Positions 53,479 to 62,681 of a stretch of 64,000 bases of DNA are shown here, in pieces. The position numbers and the translations under genes are program-made. The stretch is from Streptomyces sp. Je 1-332 (GTDB lineage: Bacteria; Actinomycetota; Actinomycetes; Streptomycetales; Streptomycetaceae): positions 7,316,001 to 7,380,000 of the forward strand of contig NZ_CP160402.1 in the NCBI RefSeq assembly GCF_040730185.1. The letters are read 5' to 3'. How positions within the stretch are numbered: the first letter of the stretch is position 1; each line of letters starts with the position of its first letter. The notes beneath the pieces are model-generated. The model saw only the letters and a program-made list of their open reading frames with translations, was not told the DNA's origin and ran no database searches.

Positions 53479-55119
53479 ATGACAGGCATGTCCCGACGCA
53501 CTTTCCTCAGCCTCTCGACCGCGGTCGCGGCGGGCGCGGCGGCCACCTCCCTGACGGGCTGCGGCTCGGGTGCGAAGAAGACGGGCGAGGCGGCGTCGTC
53601 GAAGGTGAAGCTGCCTTCGTACGTCCCCTTCACCAAGGTCAAGCCCGATCTGCCGCCGAACGCGAAGGGGTTGTCGGCGGGGTTCCTCTCGTACCCCAAG
53701 GACCTGGTGCGCAGCGTCCCGAAGACTCCCGGTGACGGCTCGAAGATCACGATGCTGACGGAGATCTGGACGCAGCCGCCGCTGCCCAAGGACTCCAACG
53801 CGTACTGGAAGAAGGTCAACAAGGAGCTCGGCGTCGACCTCACGGCGATCCTGGGCACCGACCCTGGCTACGAGGAGAAATTCTCCGCGACCATCGCGGG
53901 CGGCAACTTGCCCGACCTGCTCTGGATACCGCCCAACCAGGGAATCCAGCACATCGCCGAGCTGCTTGAGGCCAAGTGTGCGGACATCACCGAGTACGTC
54001 TCCGGGGACGCGGTGAAGGACTATCCGAACCTTGCCGCGATGACTCCCGAGCACTGGAAGACCGCGGTCGTCAACGGCAAGATCTGGGGCGCCCCGAGCC
54101 CGTACCCGGCCTTCGGCCAGGTCTACGGCGGCAATCCCAAGGTCTGGGAGAAGGCGGACGGCCTCGCGGCGAGCAGTCCCGATGAGTTCCTCGCCAAGTG
54201 CAAGGAGGTCACGGGCGGCAAGGTCTGGGCCCTGGAGCCGATCTACGTCAATGCGGCCAGCGTCATGAGCCAGTGCTTCGGGGCTCCCAACAAGTGGCGG
54301 CAGAACAAGGATGGTTCGCTCACCTGGTTCCAGGAGACCGACGAGTACACGGAAGCCCTCAACTTCTTGCTCAAGCTGAAGAAGGCCGGGGTCTTCTACC
54401 CCGGCAACCCCAAGATGGCGGACGCGTACACGAAGATGGCGCAGGGGGCGATCGGGGCCTGTGTGTTCGCGAACCCGTTCAACGCGCGGAAGGACTCCCG
54501 TGTTCAGGATCCCGAGCAGGCCGCCGAGATCCTGATCCCGTTCGGCGCCGGCGGCAACAAGCCGAAGCACCACTACCACCTCGGCACGATCGGCTACACC
54601 GCCATCAAGAAGGGCGACGAGAAGCGCGTACGCATGCTGCTCGGCGTGCTCAACTACCTGGCCGCGCCCTTCGGCACCACCGAGCGGGAGTTCCTCGAAT
54701 TCGGCACCGAGGGCGAGGACTTCCGCTACGACAAGAACGGCTTCCCGGAGCGTTCCAAGCAGGGCAAGCAGCAGGTCGAGGGTCTCTTCAGCGGACTGAC
54801 CACGGCGACCACCTCACCGTTCGCGCTCGTCGCGTCGACGTTCCCGGGCACCGACCGTGCCCAGGACGTCAAGGACGTGTACGCCGCCGAGCAGAAGCTC
54901 ATCGAGACCGCCATCCAGAACCCGGTCGTCGGCCATTACTCGGATGCCTACACCCAGCACTACGGCCGCATGTCGACGGAGGCGACCGACCTCGTCAACG
55001 ACATCGTCAGCGGCCGTAAGAAGCTGAGCGAGTGGAAGCCCTTCTGGGCCGAGTGGAAGAGCAAGGGCCTGGAGCAGATGGCGCGGGAATTCCAGAAGTC
55101 CATCGAGAGCGCAGCCTGA
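53479..55119 (+). CDS. CUT1 ABC importer substrate-binding lipoprotein (LplA type)
   Basis: 546 residues from ATG 53479. The N-terminus MSRRTFLSLSTAVAAGAAAT carries a twin-arginine motif and a lipobox (SLTGC), so it is probably a Tat-exported lipoprotein. The mature chain is the long LplA type: KITMLTEIWTQPPLPKDSNA, then GGNLPDLLWIPPNQGIQHIA and DGLAASSPDEFLAKCKEVTG. Family members are longer than usual CUT1 binding proteins, as here. It is the last gene of the importer; an ATPase gene is again missing. It converges on the amino-acid permease with only 8 bases between stop codons. Confidence 0.93.
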   Translation: MTGMSRRTFLSLSTAVAAGAAATSLTGCGSGAKKTGEAASSKVKLPSYVPFTKVKPDLPPNAKGLSAGFLSYPKDLVRSVPKTPGDGSKITMLTEIWTQPPLPKDSNAYWKKVNKELGVDLTAILGTDPGYEEKFSATIAGGNLPDLLWIPPNQGIQHIAELLEAKCADITEYVSGDAVKDYPNLAAMTPEHWKTAVVNGKIWGAPSPYPAFGQVYGGNPKVWEKADGLAASSPDEFLAKCKEVTGGKVWALEPIYVNAASVMSQCFGAPNKWRQNKDGSLTWFQETDEYTEALNFLLKLKKAGVFYPGNPKMADAYTKMAQGAIGACVFANPFNARKDSRVQDPEQAAEILIPFGAGGNKPKHHYHLGTIGYTAIKKGDEKRVRMLLGVLNYLAAPFGTTEREFLEFGTEGEDFRYDKNGFPERSKQGKQQVEGLFSGLTTATTSPFALVASTFPGTDRAQDVKDVYAAEQKLIETAIQNPVVGHYSDAYTQHYGRMSTEATDLVNDIVSGRKKLSEWKPFWAEWKSKGLEQMAREFQKSIESAA

Positions 55120-55127
55120 GCGGCCCC

Positions 55128-56597
55128 CTAGGGAACGCGGTCGGTCTTCGCCAACTCCGACTTCCGATACGAGTAAGCGAAGTAGATGACAAGACCGACC
55201 GCGAACCACACCGCGAACCGCGCCCACGTCTGCCACTGCAGGAACGTGATCAGCCAGATGGAGAAGACGACCCCGATGGCGGGCACCACCGGCATCCAGG
55301 GACAGCGGAACGAACGCGGCAGGTCGGGCTGCTTGTAGCGCAGCACGATCACCGCGACGCAGACCACGATGAACGCCAACAGGATGCCGATGTTGGTCAG
55401 TTCGGCCGCCTCGCCGATCGGCAGGAAACCAGCGATGGCGGCCGAGGCGAACCCGACGATCCACGTCACCCGGGTCGGCACGTGCCGGGTCTTGTGCGTC
55501 TTGGCGAACCACTTCGGCAGCAGCCCGTCACGCGACATGCTGAACCAGACGCGCGTGACGCCCAGCATGAAGGTGAACATCACGGTGAGGATGCCGATGA
55601 TCGCGCCGACGGCGATGACATCGGCGAGACCGCCGAGGCCCACCGACTTGAAAGCGGTGGAGAACCCGCTCTCCGGGTCGATGTCCTTGTAGCCCTGCAT
55701 GCCCGTGAGGACGAGGCAGGCCAGGACGTACAGGACCATCGAGATCGCGAGCGAGTAGAGGATCGCCTTCGGCATGTGGCGCTGTGCGTCCTTGGACTCC
55801 TCGGCGGCGGTGCTCATGGCGTCGTAGCCGAACACGGCGAAGAAGACCGTGGCCGCGCCCGTGAACGCACCGCTGACGCCGAAGGGGAAGAACGGCTCGT
55901 AGTTCCCGGTGTTGATGTGGAAGAACCCGACCGCGATCACCACGAGGACGACGATGACCTTGAGGACGACCACGACCATCTCGAAGCGTGCGGCGTTCTT
56001 GATGCCGAGCGTCAGCAGATAGGCGATGAGCAGGCACAGCACCGCGGCGAACAGGTCCACCTTGTGGCCGTCGCCCGTGCCCGGCGCGCCCAGCATCCAG
56101 GTGGGCAGCGAGGCGCCCATGTCCTCGAGCAGGAAGTTGAAATAGCCGGAGATGCCGATCGCGACCACCGCCACGATCGCCGTGTACTCCAGGAGCAGGT
56201 CCCAGCCGATGAACCAGCCCGTGAGCTCGCCGAGCACCACATAGCCGTAGGTGTAAGCCGACCCCGCCTTCGGGATGAGGCCCGCGAACTCGGCGTACGA
56301 GAAGGCCGCCGCCGCGCTCGCGATTCCGGCGATGAGGAAGGAGATGAGGACGGCGGGCCCGGCCGTGCCGTTGGCCACCGTCCCGGCGAGGGTGAAGATG
56401 CCGGCGCCGATGATGCCGCCGACGCCGATCGCGGTGAGCTGCCAGAGACCGAGCGAGCGGGAGAGCCCGCCCTCCGCTCCGGCCTCTGTCTCGTCGATGT
56501 GTTCGATGGGCTTGCGGCGCATGACGCCGTGCCCCATCCGGAGTCCCGCCATGAGCTCCACCTTCTCGCGGACGTCGGTCGGCTGATGGCGGATCAT
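55128..56597 (-). CDS. APC-family amino acid permease
   Basis: 489 residues from ATG 56597; in-frame ATGs at 56552, 56537 and 56522 are also possible. The first helix has LTAIGVGGIIGAGIFTLAG, the unwound substrate-binding helix of the APC superfamily. About 12 helices follow (AVLISFLIAGIASAAAAFSY, GLIPKAGSAYTYGYVVLGEL, FGYDAMSTAAEESKDAQRHM in the helix-6 region). The layout resembles cationic amino acid (CAT/YfnA) transporters. It follows the universal stress protein gene by 100 bases on the same strand and might be co-transcribed. The amino acid carried is unknown. Confidence 0.92.
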   Translation of the reverse strand: MIRHQPTDVREKVELMAGLRMGHGVMRRKPIEHIDETEAGAEGGLSRSLGLWQLTAIGVGGIIGAGIFTLAGTVANGTAGPAVLISFLIAGIASAAAAFSYAEFAGLIPKAGSAYTYGYVVLGELTGWFIGWDLLLEYTAIVAVVAIGISGYFNFLLEDMGASLPTWMLGAPGTGDGHKVDLFAAVLCLLIAYLLTLGIKNAARFEMVVVVLKVIVVLVVIAVGFFHINTGNYEPFFPFGVSGAFTGAATVFFAVFGYDAMSTAAEESKDAQRHMPKAILYSLAISMVLYVLACLVLTGMQGYKDIDPESGFSTAFKSVGLGGLADVIAVGAIIGILTVMFTFMLGVTRVWFSMSRDGLLPKWFAKTHKTRHVPTRVTWIVGFASAAIAGFLPIGEAAELTNIGILLAFIVVCVAVIVLRYKQPDLPRSFRCPWMPVVPAIGVVFSIWLITFLQWQTWARFAVWFAVGLVIYFAYSYRKSELAKTDRVP

Positions 56598-56697
56598 GAT
56601 GGCGCAGGCGTGAGCATGACGGAAGACGCCACACCCCTCGAAGGTGTGCCGGTTCAGCAGTCTGGCGGCTGTGGGCTACGGAACCGCGGTGACGGAC

Positions 56698-57159
56698 CTA
56701 CGGAACCACGGTGACCGGCCAGCGGCCCGCCTTGACGAGGCGCACGGCGACCGAACCGACGATCCGGTGGCCCGCCTGCTCGGAGGCGCCGACGACCACG
56801 GCGTCCGCCTTGAGGTCGTCGGCCGCGGTGACCAGACCGCTGTACGGGTCGCCGCGGAAAGTGTGGAACTCCCAGCGGACGTCGAATATGTCCTTCACCC
56901 GCTCGGCCGCGTCTCTGATCTCGGTGATCAGAGACTCGGCGATCTCGTCGGTCGCCTCGGCCACCGGGGCGCCCAGCGCGGCGCCCGCGGCCATCACCGG
57001 CTGGATGTAGACGACGGCGAGCAGGGCACGCTGGCGCCGGGCAAGGCCTCCGGCATATGCCGCGGCCCTGAGCGAGGAGTCCGAGCCATCGACTCCGACG
57101 ACGATCACCTTCGGGCCGTCGGTGCCGCGTTCGAACTGGTGGGAGTGGTCTTCAGTCAC
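56698..57159 (-). CDS. Universal stress protein (UspA family)
   Basis: 153 residues from GTG 57159. The fold is the UspA Rossmann-like domain: VIVVGVDGSDSSLRAAAYAG at the start, then ADDLKADAVVVGASEQAGHR and RIVGSVAVRLVKAGRWPVTV. The C-terminal segment reads GxSEQAGHRIVGS where the ATP-binding class has G-2x-G-9x-G(S/T), so nucleotide binding is uncertain. A TTAACCT sequence 7 bases upstream of the GTG could be the -10 of a leaderless message. The gene is divergent from lysX across a repeat-rich gap. Confidence 0.9.
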   Translation of the reverse strand: MTEDHSHQFERGTDGPKVIVVGVDGSDSSLRAAAYAGGLARRQRALLAVVYIQPVMAAGAALGAPVAEATDEIAESLITEIRDAAERVKDIFDVRWEFHTFRGDPYSGLVTAADDLKADAVVVGASEQAGHRIVGSVAVRLVKAGRWPVTVVP

Positions 57160-57216
57160 AGCCGAGAGGTTAACGGAGAGCGCCGTTCCCGTTGAGGGCG
57201 CCCACGGCCGGGGCGG

Positions 57217-57344
57217 CACGCACCTGCTCGCCGAGCCGCACGCACCTGCTCGCCGAGCCGCGCGGACCCTCCCGACGTGCGATCCCGCTCCCGCTCGCGG
57301 AGCCGCGCGCACCCTCCCGACGTGCGACCCCGCTCCCGCTCGAC
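57217..57344. repeat. Tandem repeats between usp and lysX
   Basis: Two 22-base copies CACGCACCTGCTCGCCGAGC(CG) occupy 57217-57238 and 57239-57260. Two 45-base copies follow at 57255-57299 and 57300-57344 (starting GAGCCGCGCG, differing at a few bases). They fill most of the 220-base promoter region between the divergent genes. Confidence 0.85.
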
Positions 57345-57379
57345 GGGCGGCACCGGCCGACCCTTCCTAGGGTCGATCC

Positions 57380-60300
57380 ATGAGCACCAGCGTGGAGAGC
57401 CCGAGGACCGCGCGACCGCAGGGCGCGAGCGACCGCTTCCTCAGACGGGTGCCGGAAGGGTTCGCCACCTTCTTCGGCGCCCTCGGTCTCTTCTGCGCGA
57501 TCCTCGCGGTCATCGCCCCGCTGCGCCACCTCCTGCGCCCGGTGGTCCGCGTCCTCGACCTGCTCACGGTCCCGGTCAGCCCCAACCTCGCGTACGCCGT
57601 CTTCCTCTTCCTTCTCGCCGCGGCCACAGCGGCCCGCAAGAAGGTCGCATGGTGGCTGGTCATCGTCTATCTGGGGCTGCTCCTCGCCTTCGACGTGCTC
57701 GGTATCGCCCTGGGTTTCTGGGCGGACTCGCTCCCCTCGCTGATCGTCTGCGGTGTCGCCTTCGCCCTCCTGGTCCTGGCCCGCAAGGAGTTCTCCGCGG
57801 ACTCCCGCCGCGGCGCCGTCCGGCGGGCCGTCCTCGTGCTCGTCGCGGGCCTCGCTGTGGCGATCCTGGTCGGCTGGGGGCTCGTCGCGCTCTTCCCGGG
57901 TACGTTGCCGCGCGGCGAGGCCCTGCCGTGGGCGGCGAACCGTGTCTGTGGCGGGCTCGTCACCGGCCATGACTTCGGCGGCAGGCCCCCGCGCGCCCTG
58001 CACTTCTGGCTCGGCCTCCTCGGCGCCCTCGCCCTCCTGAACGCCGCCGCCACGCTCTTCCGCTCCCAGCGCATGGAAGCCGCCCTGCACGGCGACGAGG
58101 AACCCCGCATCCGCGCACTCCTCGGCACATACGGCGCCCAGGACTCCCTCGGCTACTTCGCCACCCGGCGCGACAAGGCCGTCGTCTTCTCGCCCAGCGG
58201 CAAGGCCGCCGTCACCTACCGTGTCGAGGCCGGCGTCTGCCTGGCCAGTGGCGACCCGGTGGGCGACCGTGAGGCCTGGCCGCACGCGATCGGCGCCTGG
58301 CTGGACGTGGCCCGGCAGTACGCCTGGGCGCCCGCCGTCATGGGCGCCTCCGAGGAGGGCGCCACCGCGTACGCCCGCTCCGGGCTCGGCGCGCTCCAGC
58401 TCGGCGACGAGGCGATCCTGCATGTCGCGGGCTTCGATCTGGACGGCCGTGACATGCGCGTCACACGCCAGGCGGTGAACCGCGTCCGCCGCACCGGCGC
58501 CACCACCCGCATCCGCCGCCACTCCACCCTCACCGACGAGGAGATGGAGGCGATCGTCGACAAGGCGGACGCCTGGCGGGACACCGAGACCGAGCGCGGC
58601 TTCTCCATGGCGCTCGACCGCCTCGGCGACCCCGAGGACGGCGACTGCCTGCTCGTCGAGGCCCTCGACGCCGACGGCCGGCTCATCGCCCTGCTCTCCC
58701 TCGTCCCCTGGGGCAAGGACGGCATCTCCCTGGACCTGATGCGCCGCGACCGGGCCACCGCGCCCAACGGCGTCATGGAGTTCATGGTCGCCGAACTCTG
58801 CGCGGGCGCGGGCAAGTTCGGGGTGCGCCGCATCTCCCTGAACTTCGCCGTGTTCCGCTCGGTCTTCGAGGAAGGCGCCCGCATCGGAGCAGGACCCGTC
58901 CTGCGGCTGTGGCGCAAGCTGCTGCTCTTCTTCTCCAAGTGGTGGCAGCTCGAAGCGCTCTACCGCTCCAACGCGAAGTACCACCCCGAGTGGTACCCGC
59001 GCTTCATCTGTTACGGAGACGCGGGCGCCCTCGCCCGGATCAGCCTCGCGTCGGGCATCGCCGAAGGCTTCGTATCCGTGCCCTCGCTGCGCAAGCTCTG
59101 GGGCAAGGGCCGACGCTCCAAGGCCGTCACCAAGCCCACCAGTACGGCGGGCCTGCCACCGATCTCCGCCCTCGGCCTCGCGGGCCACGGGGATGCCACG
59201 GACGCCGGCCCCTTGGCCGCGCTCTCCGACCAGGTCCGCATCCGCCACCGCAAGCTCGACGGGCTGCGCGCCGACGGCGTCGACCCCTACCCCGTGGGCA
59301 TCCCGCCGCGCACCCACACCCTCGCCGACGTGACACCCGCCCTGGCGGGGGAGGAGGTCACGGTCGCGGGACGCGTCATGCTCGTACGCGACTTCGGCGG
59401 GGTCGTCTTCGCCGTCCTGCGCGACTGGTCGGGCGACCGCCAACTCGCCCTGACCCGCGACCGGTCGGGGGCCGGCGTCCTGAAGAGCTTCGCCTCGGGA
59501 ACCGACATCGGCGACCACATCACCGCCACCGGCACGGTCGGCGCCAGCGACAAGGGCGAGCTCACCGTCTTCGTCACCGGCTGGCAGCTCACCGGCAAGT
59601 GCCTGCGCCCGCTGCCCGACAAGCGCCGCGGCCTCGCCGACCCCGAGGCCAAGGTCCGCCGCCGCTACCTCGACCTGGTCGCGAGCCCCGGCACCCGCGA
59701 CGTCGTCCGGGCCCGCTCCACCGCCGTACAGGCCCTGCGCCAGGGGCTTTTGGACCGCGGCTACCTGGAGGTCGAGACCCCGATGCTCCAGCAGATCCAC
59801 GGCGGCGCCAACGCCCGCCCCTTCACCACCCACATCAACGCCTACGACCTCGACCTCTATCTGCGCATCGCACCCGAGCTGTATCTGAAGCGGCTCTGCG
59901 TCGGTGGCATGGAGAAGGTCTTCGAGATGGGCCGCACCTTCCGCAACGAAGGCGTCTCGTACAAGCACAACCCCGAGTTCACGATGCTGGAGGCCTACCA
60001 GGCGTTCGCCGACTACGACGTCATGCTCGACCTCACCCGCGAGCTCATCCAGGGCGCCGCCACCGCCGCCTTCGGCTCACCCGTCGCCCGCAAGGCGGAC
60101 GCGGACGGGCGGCTCACCGAGCACGACATCTCCGGCCCCTGGCCGGTCAAGACCGTCTACGGCGCGATCTCCGAAGCCCTCGGCGACGAGGTCGACGCGG
60201 ACACCCCGCTCCCGCGGCTGCACCAGCTCTGCGACCGCGCGCACGTCCCGTACAAGCCCGACGACGGCCGCGGAGACGTCGTCCTGGAGATGTACGAGCG

Positions 60301-60679
60301 GCTTGTCGAGGAGAAGACACAGCTGCCCACCTTCTACAAGGACTTCCCGACCGACGTCTCCCCGCTGACCCGGCAGCACCGCACCGATCCACGCCTGGCC
60401 GAACGCTGGGACCTGGTCGCCTTCGGGACCGAACTGGGCACGGCCTACTCGGAGTTGACCGACCCCGTCGAGCAGCGGCGCCGCCTCACCGCGCAGTCGC
60501 TGCTCGCCGCCGGGGGAGACCCGGAGGCGATGGAGCTGGACGAGGACTTCCTCGACGCCCTGGAGTACGCGATGCCGCCCACCGGCGGGCTCGGCATCGG
60601 CGTCGACCGGCTCGTCATGTTCCTCACCGGCCTGACCATCCGCGAGACGCTGCCCTTCCCGCTCGTCCGCCGCCGCTGA
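57380..60679 (+). CDS. lysX: Bifunctional lysylphosphatidylglycerol synthase / lysine-tRNA ligase
   Basis: 1099 residues from ATG 57380, the normal length. The N-terminal third is membrane-embedded (GFATFFGALGLFCAILAVIA, VVRVLDLLTVPVSPNLAYAV, AVLVLVAGLAVAILVGWGLV). The MprF-like transferase domain covers about 235-560 (FSPSGKAAVTYRVEAGVCLA, RRISLNFAVFRSVFEEGA). The C-terminal part is a class II LysRS: OB fold (about 650-770), motif 2 FRNEGVSYKHNPEFT (from Phe854) and motif 3 GLGIGVDRLVMF (Arg1077 region). The protein charges tRNA with lysine and adds it to phosphatidylglycerol, changing membrane charge and cationic-peptide resistance. TAGGGT 5 bases before ATG suggests a leaderless transcript. 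Confidence 0.97.
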   Translation: MSTSVESPRTARPQGASDRFLRRVPEGFATFFGALGLFCAILAVIAPLRHLLRPVVRVLDLLTVPVSPNLAYAVFLFLLAAATAARKKVAWWLVIVYLGLLLAFDVLGIALGFWADSLPSLIVCGVAFALLVLARKEFSADSRRGAVRRAVLVLVAGLAVAILVGWGLVALFPGTLPRGEALPWAANRVCGGLVTGHDFGGRPPRALHFWLGLLGALALLNAAATLFRSQRMEAALHGDEEPRIRALLGTYGAQDSLGYFATRRDKAVVFSPSGKAAVTYRVEAGVCLASGDPVGDREAWPHAIGAWLDVARQYAWAPAVMGASEEGATAYARSGLGALQLGDEAILHVAGFDLDGRDMRVTRQAVNRVRRTGATTRIRRHSTLTDEEMEAIVDKADAWRDTETERGFSMALDRLGDPEDGDCLLVEALDADGRLIALLSLVPWGKDGISLDLMRRDRATAPNGVMEFMVAELCAGAGKFGVRRISLNFAVFRSVFEEGARIGAGPVLRLWRKLLLFFSKWWQLEALYRSNAKYHPEWYPRFICYGDAGALARISLASGIAEGFVSVPSLRKLWGKGRRSKAVTKPTSTAGLPPISALGLAGHGDATDAGPLAALSDQVRIRHRKLDGLRADGVDPYPVGIPPRTHTLADVTPALAGEEVTVAGRVMLVRDFGGVVFAVLRDWSGDRQLALTRDRSGAGVLKSFASGTDIGDHITATGTVGASDKGELTVFVTGWQLTGKCLRPLPDKRRGLADPEAKVRRRYLDLVASPGTRDVVRARSTAVQALRQGLLDRGYLEVETPMLQQIHGGANARPFTTHINAYDLDLYLRIAPELYLKRLCVGGMEKVFEMGRTFRNEGVSYKHNPEFTMLEAYQAFADYDVMLDLTRELIQGAATAAFGSPVARKADADGRLTEHDISGPWPVKTVYGAISEALGDEVDADTPLPRLHQLCDRAHVPYKPDDGRGDVVLEMYERLVEEKTQLPTFYKDFPTDVSPLTRQHRTDPRLAERWDLVAFGTELGTAYSELTDPVEQRRRLTAQSLLAAGGDPEAMELDEDFLDALEYAMPPTGGLGIGVDRLVMFLTGLTIRETLPFPLVRRR

Positions 60680-60798
60680 TTCCCTCCCGTCCATCCCCTC
60701 CCGTCGCTCCTCGGTTCTGCTGGTCCCATCGGGTGCTTTCAAGGCCCGCCGTGGTGTTGCTGGTCCTCCCCGGCCTTCCGCCATGCGACGGATTAGTA

Positions 60799-61644
60799 AT
60801 GAAAAAGGATCAGATGACTCCAGGGCGGCGCGCACTCCTGCGCGCCGCCACTGTCTTCGGTCTGGCCGCGGCCGCGGGGTGTTCCGGCACGGAGCGGCCG
60901 ACGACCCCGAGGCCCACGGCTTCCAGCGGTGCGGCGGCCGGTGGCCCGCCCGCCGCACGCGCCCTCAAGCCCTCCGCGTACCGCCTGCAGCCCATGGCGG
61001 GCCAGGGCCCGCCGCACGCCGCGCGCGCCCTGCCCCGCGTCCGCAGGAAGCCGATCCTGCGCATGGACGGACAGGGCCGCAGCATGTTCCTGACCTTCGA
61101 CGACGGCCCGGACCCCCGCTACACACCGGGCATCCTGCGCACCCTGCGCGAGTACGACGTCCACGCGACGTTCTTCGTCTGCGGCGAGATGGCCGTCGAC
61201 AACAAGGATCTGCTGCGTGAGATGGCCGGCGACGGGCATCTGATCGGCAACCACACCTGGACACATCCGCTGCTCCCGAAGATGAGCCGGAGCGCGATGC
61301 GCGAGGAGATCGAGCGCACCTGCGAGGTCGTCGAGGACGCCGTGGGCGAACCCCCCGCCTGGTTCCGCGCCCCCTACGGGGCCTGGAACCGCAACGCCTT
61401 CCAGCTCGGCGCCGACCTGGGCATGGAGCCGCTCGCCTGGACCGTGGACACCCTGGACTGGACCGAGCCGGGCACCGCCTCGATCATCCGGCGCGTACGG
61501 GCCGGTGCGGGGCCCGGAGTCGTGGTGCTCTCGCACGACGCGGGCGGCGACCGTTCCCAGAGTGTCGAGGCCCTGCGGACGTATCTGCCCGAACTCATCG
61601 ACGGGGGCTACCGGCTCACCGTGCCGAGCCGCTACGGAACGTAG
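60799..61644 (+). CDS. Polysaccharide deacetylase (NodB homology), exported
   Basis: 281 residues from ATG 60799; ATG 60814 with AAAGGA upstream is an alternative. The N-terminus GRRALLRAATVFGLAAAAGC suggests a Tat or Sec signal with a lipobox-like Cys. The NodB domain has motif 1 TFDDGPDPRY, motif 2 HTWTHP (zinc histidines), motif 3 RAPYGAWN, motif 4 DTLDW and motif 5 LSHD. It removes N- or O-acetyl groups from peptidoglycan, chitin oligomers or a capsule. It lies 118 bases after lysX, without an obvious terminator. Confidence 0.9.
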   Translation: MKKDQMTPGRRALLRAATVFGLAAAAGCSGTERPTTPRPTASSGAAAGGPPAARALKPSAYRLQPMAGQGPPHAARALPRVRRKPILRMDGQGRSMFLTFDDGPDPRYTPGILRTLREYDVHATFFVCGEMAVDNKDLLREMAGDGHLIGNHTWTHPLLPKMSRSAMREEIERTCEVVEDAVGEPPAWFRAPYGAWNRNAFQLGADLGMEPLAWTVDTLDWTEPGTASIIRRVRAGAGPGVVVLSHDAGGDRSQSVEALRTYLPELIDGGYRLTVPSRYGT

Positions 61645-61695
61645 GAGCGTGTTTCGCCCGCCCGGTGCCACCGTGTTCCGCCGACGCCTTCGTCG

Positions 61696-62346
61696 TCAGC
61701 GCACGTCCACCAGGCGGGCGAAAGCGACGACGTTCCCGTCGTAACCGGACCGCTTGGAGAAACCGCCGCCGCAGGTGATGACGCGCAGTTCCGGGGCCCC
61801 CTTGTCGCTGTACACGCGACTGCCCGGGAAATTGTTCTTCTCGAACACTTCGATTCCGTAGATCTCGAAAACCGCGGTCTTGCGGTCCCTGCGCAGGATT
61901 TCGACGCGATGCCCCTTTTCCAGCGAGCCAAGGCCGTAGAAGACGGCGGGACCCTGCTGGTTGTCCACGTGGCCGACGATCACCGACGTGCCCTTCTCAC
62001 CCGGCGAGACGGCACCGGTGAACCAGCCGGCGAGGTTCGGGTCCTCCGGCGGCGGCGCGTCCACCCAGCCGTCCTCGTCGAGCCCGACCGGCATGACCGG
62101 CGCGTCCACCCGGATGCCCTTGATCCCCACGCGCTCGGCGGGGGAGAAGGTCAGCGGCGCGACGACCTTCCCCTCAGGGGCCCGGTCCGCCGCGGCGGCC
62201 GACGCGGGCTGGGGCGGACCCACGTCGAACTCCCCTGAGCCATTCCGGATCAGCGCGAGGCCCGTCAGCAGGACAAGCGCCATCGCGCCCCACGGCGCGC
62301 GCTTCCGCTGCGGTTCCTCTTCATCGGCCGGCTGGGACGAAGGCAT
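61696..62346 (-). CDS. Class F sortase
   Basis: 216 residues from ATG 62346. The N-terminus is cytoplasmic and acidic/basic (PADEEEPQRKRAPWG), then a membrane anchor (AMALVLLTGLALI). The sortase domain includes VGIKGIRVDAPVMPVGLDED, the catalytic His in TSVIVGHVDN, Cys in LRVITCGGGF and Arg in NVVAFARLVDVR. Class F sortases join surface proteins to the wall in actinobacteria. Two related exported, membrane-anchored proteins lie just to the right, but neither has a clear LPxTG signal. It converges on the deacetylase gene. Confidence 0.93.
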   Translation of the reverse strand: MPSSQPADEEEPQRKRAPWGAMALVLLTGLALIRNGSGEFDVGPPQPASAAAADRAPEGKVVAPLTFSPAERVGIKGIRVDAPVMPVGLDEDGWVDAPPPEDPNLAGWFTGAVSPGEKGTSVIVGHVDNQQGPAVFYGLGSLEKGHRVEILRRDRKTAVFEIYGIEVFEKNNFPGSRVYSDKGAPELRVITCGGGFSKRSGYDGNVVAFARLVDVR

Positions 62347-62681
62347 TCTCTGATCCCCTCTCAACGCGGCATTCGAACCGCGTCCGTTGCGCGTACAAGA
62401 ACGCTAAGCGCGGCGCACGCGACGGGCGACAGAGCGGGAGCGAACGGGTGGCGCCCATACCGGGCATGCGCCATATGAGTCGTGGTCCGCAGGAATTTTC
62501 TGACGGTCCGTGACCTGCGGCAATATCCGCAGTTGCGTTCGCGCTTCGGCGTGTCGCCTCACCAGGACGGCCGAGCGTCGAAATGCGGGTCTGTGCAGGG
62601 CAACTGAGGGTCTGTTTGGGAGGCGCTCTCGCCGATCGACCGGGGACGGTTACCCCGGGGCGTCTTCCGCGGAGGAATCAC
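62347..62681. other. Intergenic region between sortase and secreted protein genes
   Basis: The 335-base gap holds the divergent promoter space for the sortase (left) and the secreted protein (right). The clear element is GGAGGA (62671-62676), 5 bases before ATG 62682. I see no gene, tRNA or strong terminator here; upstream -10/-35 boxes are not certain. Confidence 0.3.

Noticed and set aside
57170..59968. 932-residue open frame antisense to lysX
   Set aside because: Covers a full LysX reading frame and the repeat region; no recognisable domain.
61652..61723. 11-bp inverted repeat (TTTCGCCCGCC / GGCGGGCGAAA) near the sortase end
   Set aside because: The arms are about 50 bases apart and one is within coding sequence; such matches are expected by chance at this GC content.
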